Assembly (NCBI RefSeq): GCF_002979515.1
Contig: NZ_PCPA01000011.1
Location: forward strand, 1-64,000
Length of the DNA: 64,000 bases
DNA from: Microbacterium sp. MYb54
GTDB taxonomy: Bacteria > Actinomycetota > Actinomycetes > Actinomycetales > Microbacteriaceae
Reading direction: 5' to 3'
Shown in pieces: positions 63,289 through 64,000 of this stretch. Numbering within the stretch: position 1 is the first letter of the stretch; each line of letters starts with the position of its first letter. The notes under the pieces are model-generated. The model was not told the origin of the DNA. It did no database searches and worked only from the letters and a program-made list of their open reading frames with translations. Made by a program: the position numbers and the translations under genes.

Positions 63289-64000
63289 ATGCAACAAGCC
63301 ATACTCGAGCGGCCCGCCGAGAGCGAGCAGAAGGCCGTCGAGCCACGCTCAGGGCGACGCTCCACGCTCGGCGCGAAGGATCGCACCTTCGGATTCATGA
63401 TCGCACTTCCCGCGGTCCTCCTGTTCCTCGTGATCGCGATCTTCCCCCTCGTGTCGAGCATCTTCACGAGCCTCTTCGATCAGTCGCTGCTACGCCCGGA
63501 GCGCACCTTCGTCGGCCTCGACAACTATGCGGCCGTCTGGGAGGAGTTCTTCGCCCGACTCGGCACGACTCTCGTGTTCGCCTCGCTCGCGACGGTCTTC
63601 CCCCTCGTGCTCGGTGTGGCACTCGCGTTGCTGCTGAACGCCCGCATGCGTGGTCGCAACATCCTGCGCGGTGCTCTGATGCTCCCGTGGCTGCTGCCCG
63701 GCGTCGTCGTCTCCTTCCTCTGGGCGTGGATCTTCAATGACAGCTACGGCGTCGTCAACCACGTCCTCACAACGTTCGGACTGCCCGAGATCAGCATGCT
63801 CGGCACCCCCACCGGTGCCATGGCGGCCGTCGTCATCGCCAAGACCTGGCACTCGTTCCCGTGGATCATGGTCGTCGCCCTCGCCGTGCTCCAGACGCTG
63901 CCGAGCGAGCAGATCGAGGCCGCCACGATCGACGGAGCAACCCGCGCGCAGCGGTTCCGTCACATCTCGCTGCCGCACATCGCCGGCCCGGTCACCCTCG
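63289..64000 (+). CDS. Sugar ABC transporter permease (MalF/UgpA type), cut by the window edge
   Basis: The open frame from ATG 63289 runs 237 codons without a stop to the right edge. A positively charged N-terminal tail of about 35 residues precedes hydrophobic helices (MIALPAVLLFLVIAIFP). The coupling loop EQIEAATIDGATRAQRF carries the EAA motif with the conserved Gly. It is one membrane subunit of a binding-protein-dependent sugar importer; partner genes presumably follow outside the window. A GTG at 63280 is an alternative start. It is divergent from the IclR gene. Confidence 0.85.
   Translation, partial: MQQAILERPAESEQKAVEPRSGRRSTLGAKDRTFGFMIALPAVLLFLVIAIFPLVSSIFTSLFDQSLLRPERTFVGLDNYAAVWEEFFARLGTTLVFASLATVFPLVLGVALALLLNARMRGRNILRGALMLPWLLPGVVVSFLWAWIFNDSYGVVNHVLTTFGLPEISMLGTPTGAMAAVVIAKTWHSFPWIMVVALAVLQTLPSEQIEAATIDGATRAQRFRHISLPHIAGPVTL

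Overview
The window is strongly GC-rich, densely packed actinobacterial DNA. The best guess is a Microbacterium-like member of the Microbacteriaceae. This rests on the start of a DUF222/HNH-type gene at the left edge, actinobacterial-style cell-wall sorting and lipoprotein signals, a tRNA-Gln-glmU-prs block and many 1-4 nt stop/start overlaps. Genus assignment is inference from gene content; no search was run.

Layout. 1-6400: a truncated DUF222 gene, a secreted LAxTG-anchored endonuclease/exonuclease/phosphatase protein, a lone ThDP-dependent enzyme, a phosphoribosyltransferase and an ATP-dependent DNA ligase. 6500-11100: paaA-paaB-paaC-paaD-paaE plus an enoyl-CoA isomerase/hydratase, which activate and open the ring of phenylacetyl-CoA. 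11150-20320: a small unknown protein, a RecQ-family helicase, an IclR regulator divergent from dhaK-dhaL-dhaM (dihydroxyacetone kinase with a complete PTS relay fused into DhaM), and a lipoprotein. 20370-29470: paaI-paaK-paaR on the plus strand, then paaJ-paaF-paaH-paaZ and an MHS-type transporter on the minus strand. Four 22-bp near-palindromes (11095, 20372, 27991 and 29447) precede the four paa-related transcription units and look like operators for the TetR protein PaaR, so the split paa locus can act as one regulon.

29520-33670: a branched-chain 2-oxoacid dehydrogenase (E1alpha, E1beta, E2) divergent from an Lrp/AsnC regulator, with a strong inverted repeat between them. 33700-42150: two DUF202 membrane proteins, a HAD phosphatase, a DUF998-like membrane protein, a spermidine-synthase-like protein, an ABC-F ATPase, a CPA1 antiporter and an MDR oxidoreductase. 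42220-45830: a secreted protein and a metQ-metN-metI methionine-type importer with a large hairpin between metQ and metN. 45820-50430: pseudouridine synthase, MarR, GNAT, tRNA-Gln(TTG), glmU and prs.

50520-55750: a compact flavin-based membrane electron-transfer module (FMN-binding lipoprotein, ApbE flavin transferase, and an NqrB/RnfD-like membrane domain fused to a ferredoxin-NAD(P)H reductase domain), convergent with an OmpR-type two-component system. 55810-64000: a carbohydrate locus with a CE7-like acetyl esterase, a 1343-residue exported protein with a C-terminal carbohydrate-binding-like domain, an enolase-superfamily sugar-acid dehydratase candidate, an IclR regulator, and a sugar ABC permease cut by the right edge.

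The observations most worth a second look are the four-operator PaaR regulon, the three-gene flavin module with its unusual flavin-acceptor motif, the self-contained DhaM-HPr-EI fusion, the triplicated start/ribosome-binding unit in front of paaZ, and the large exported carbohydrate-active candidate.
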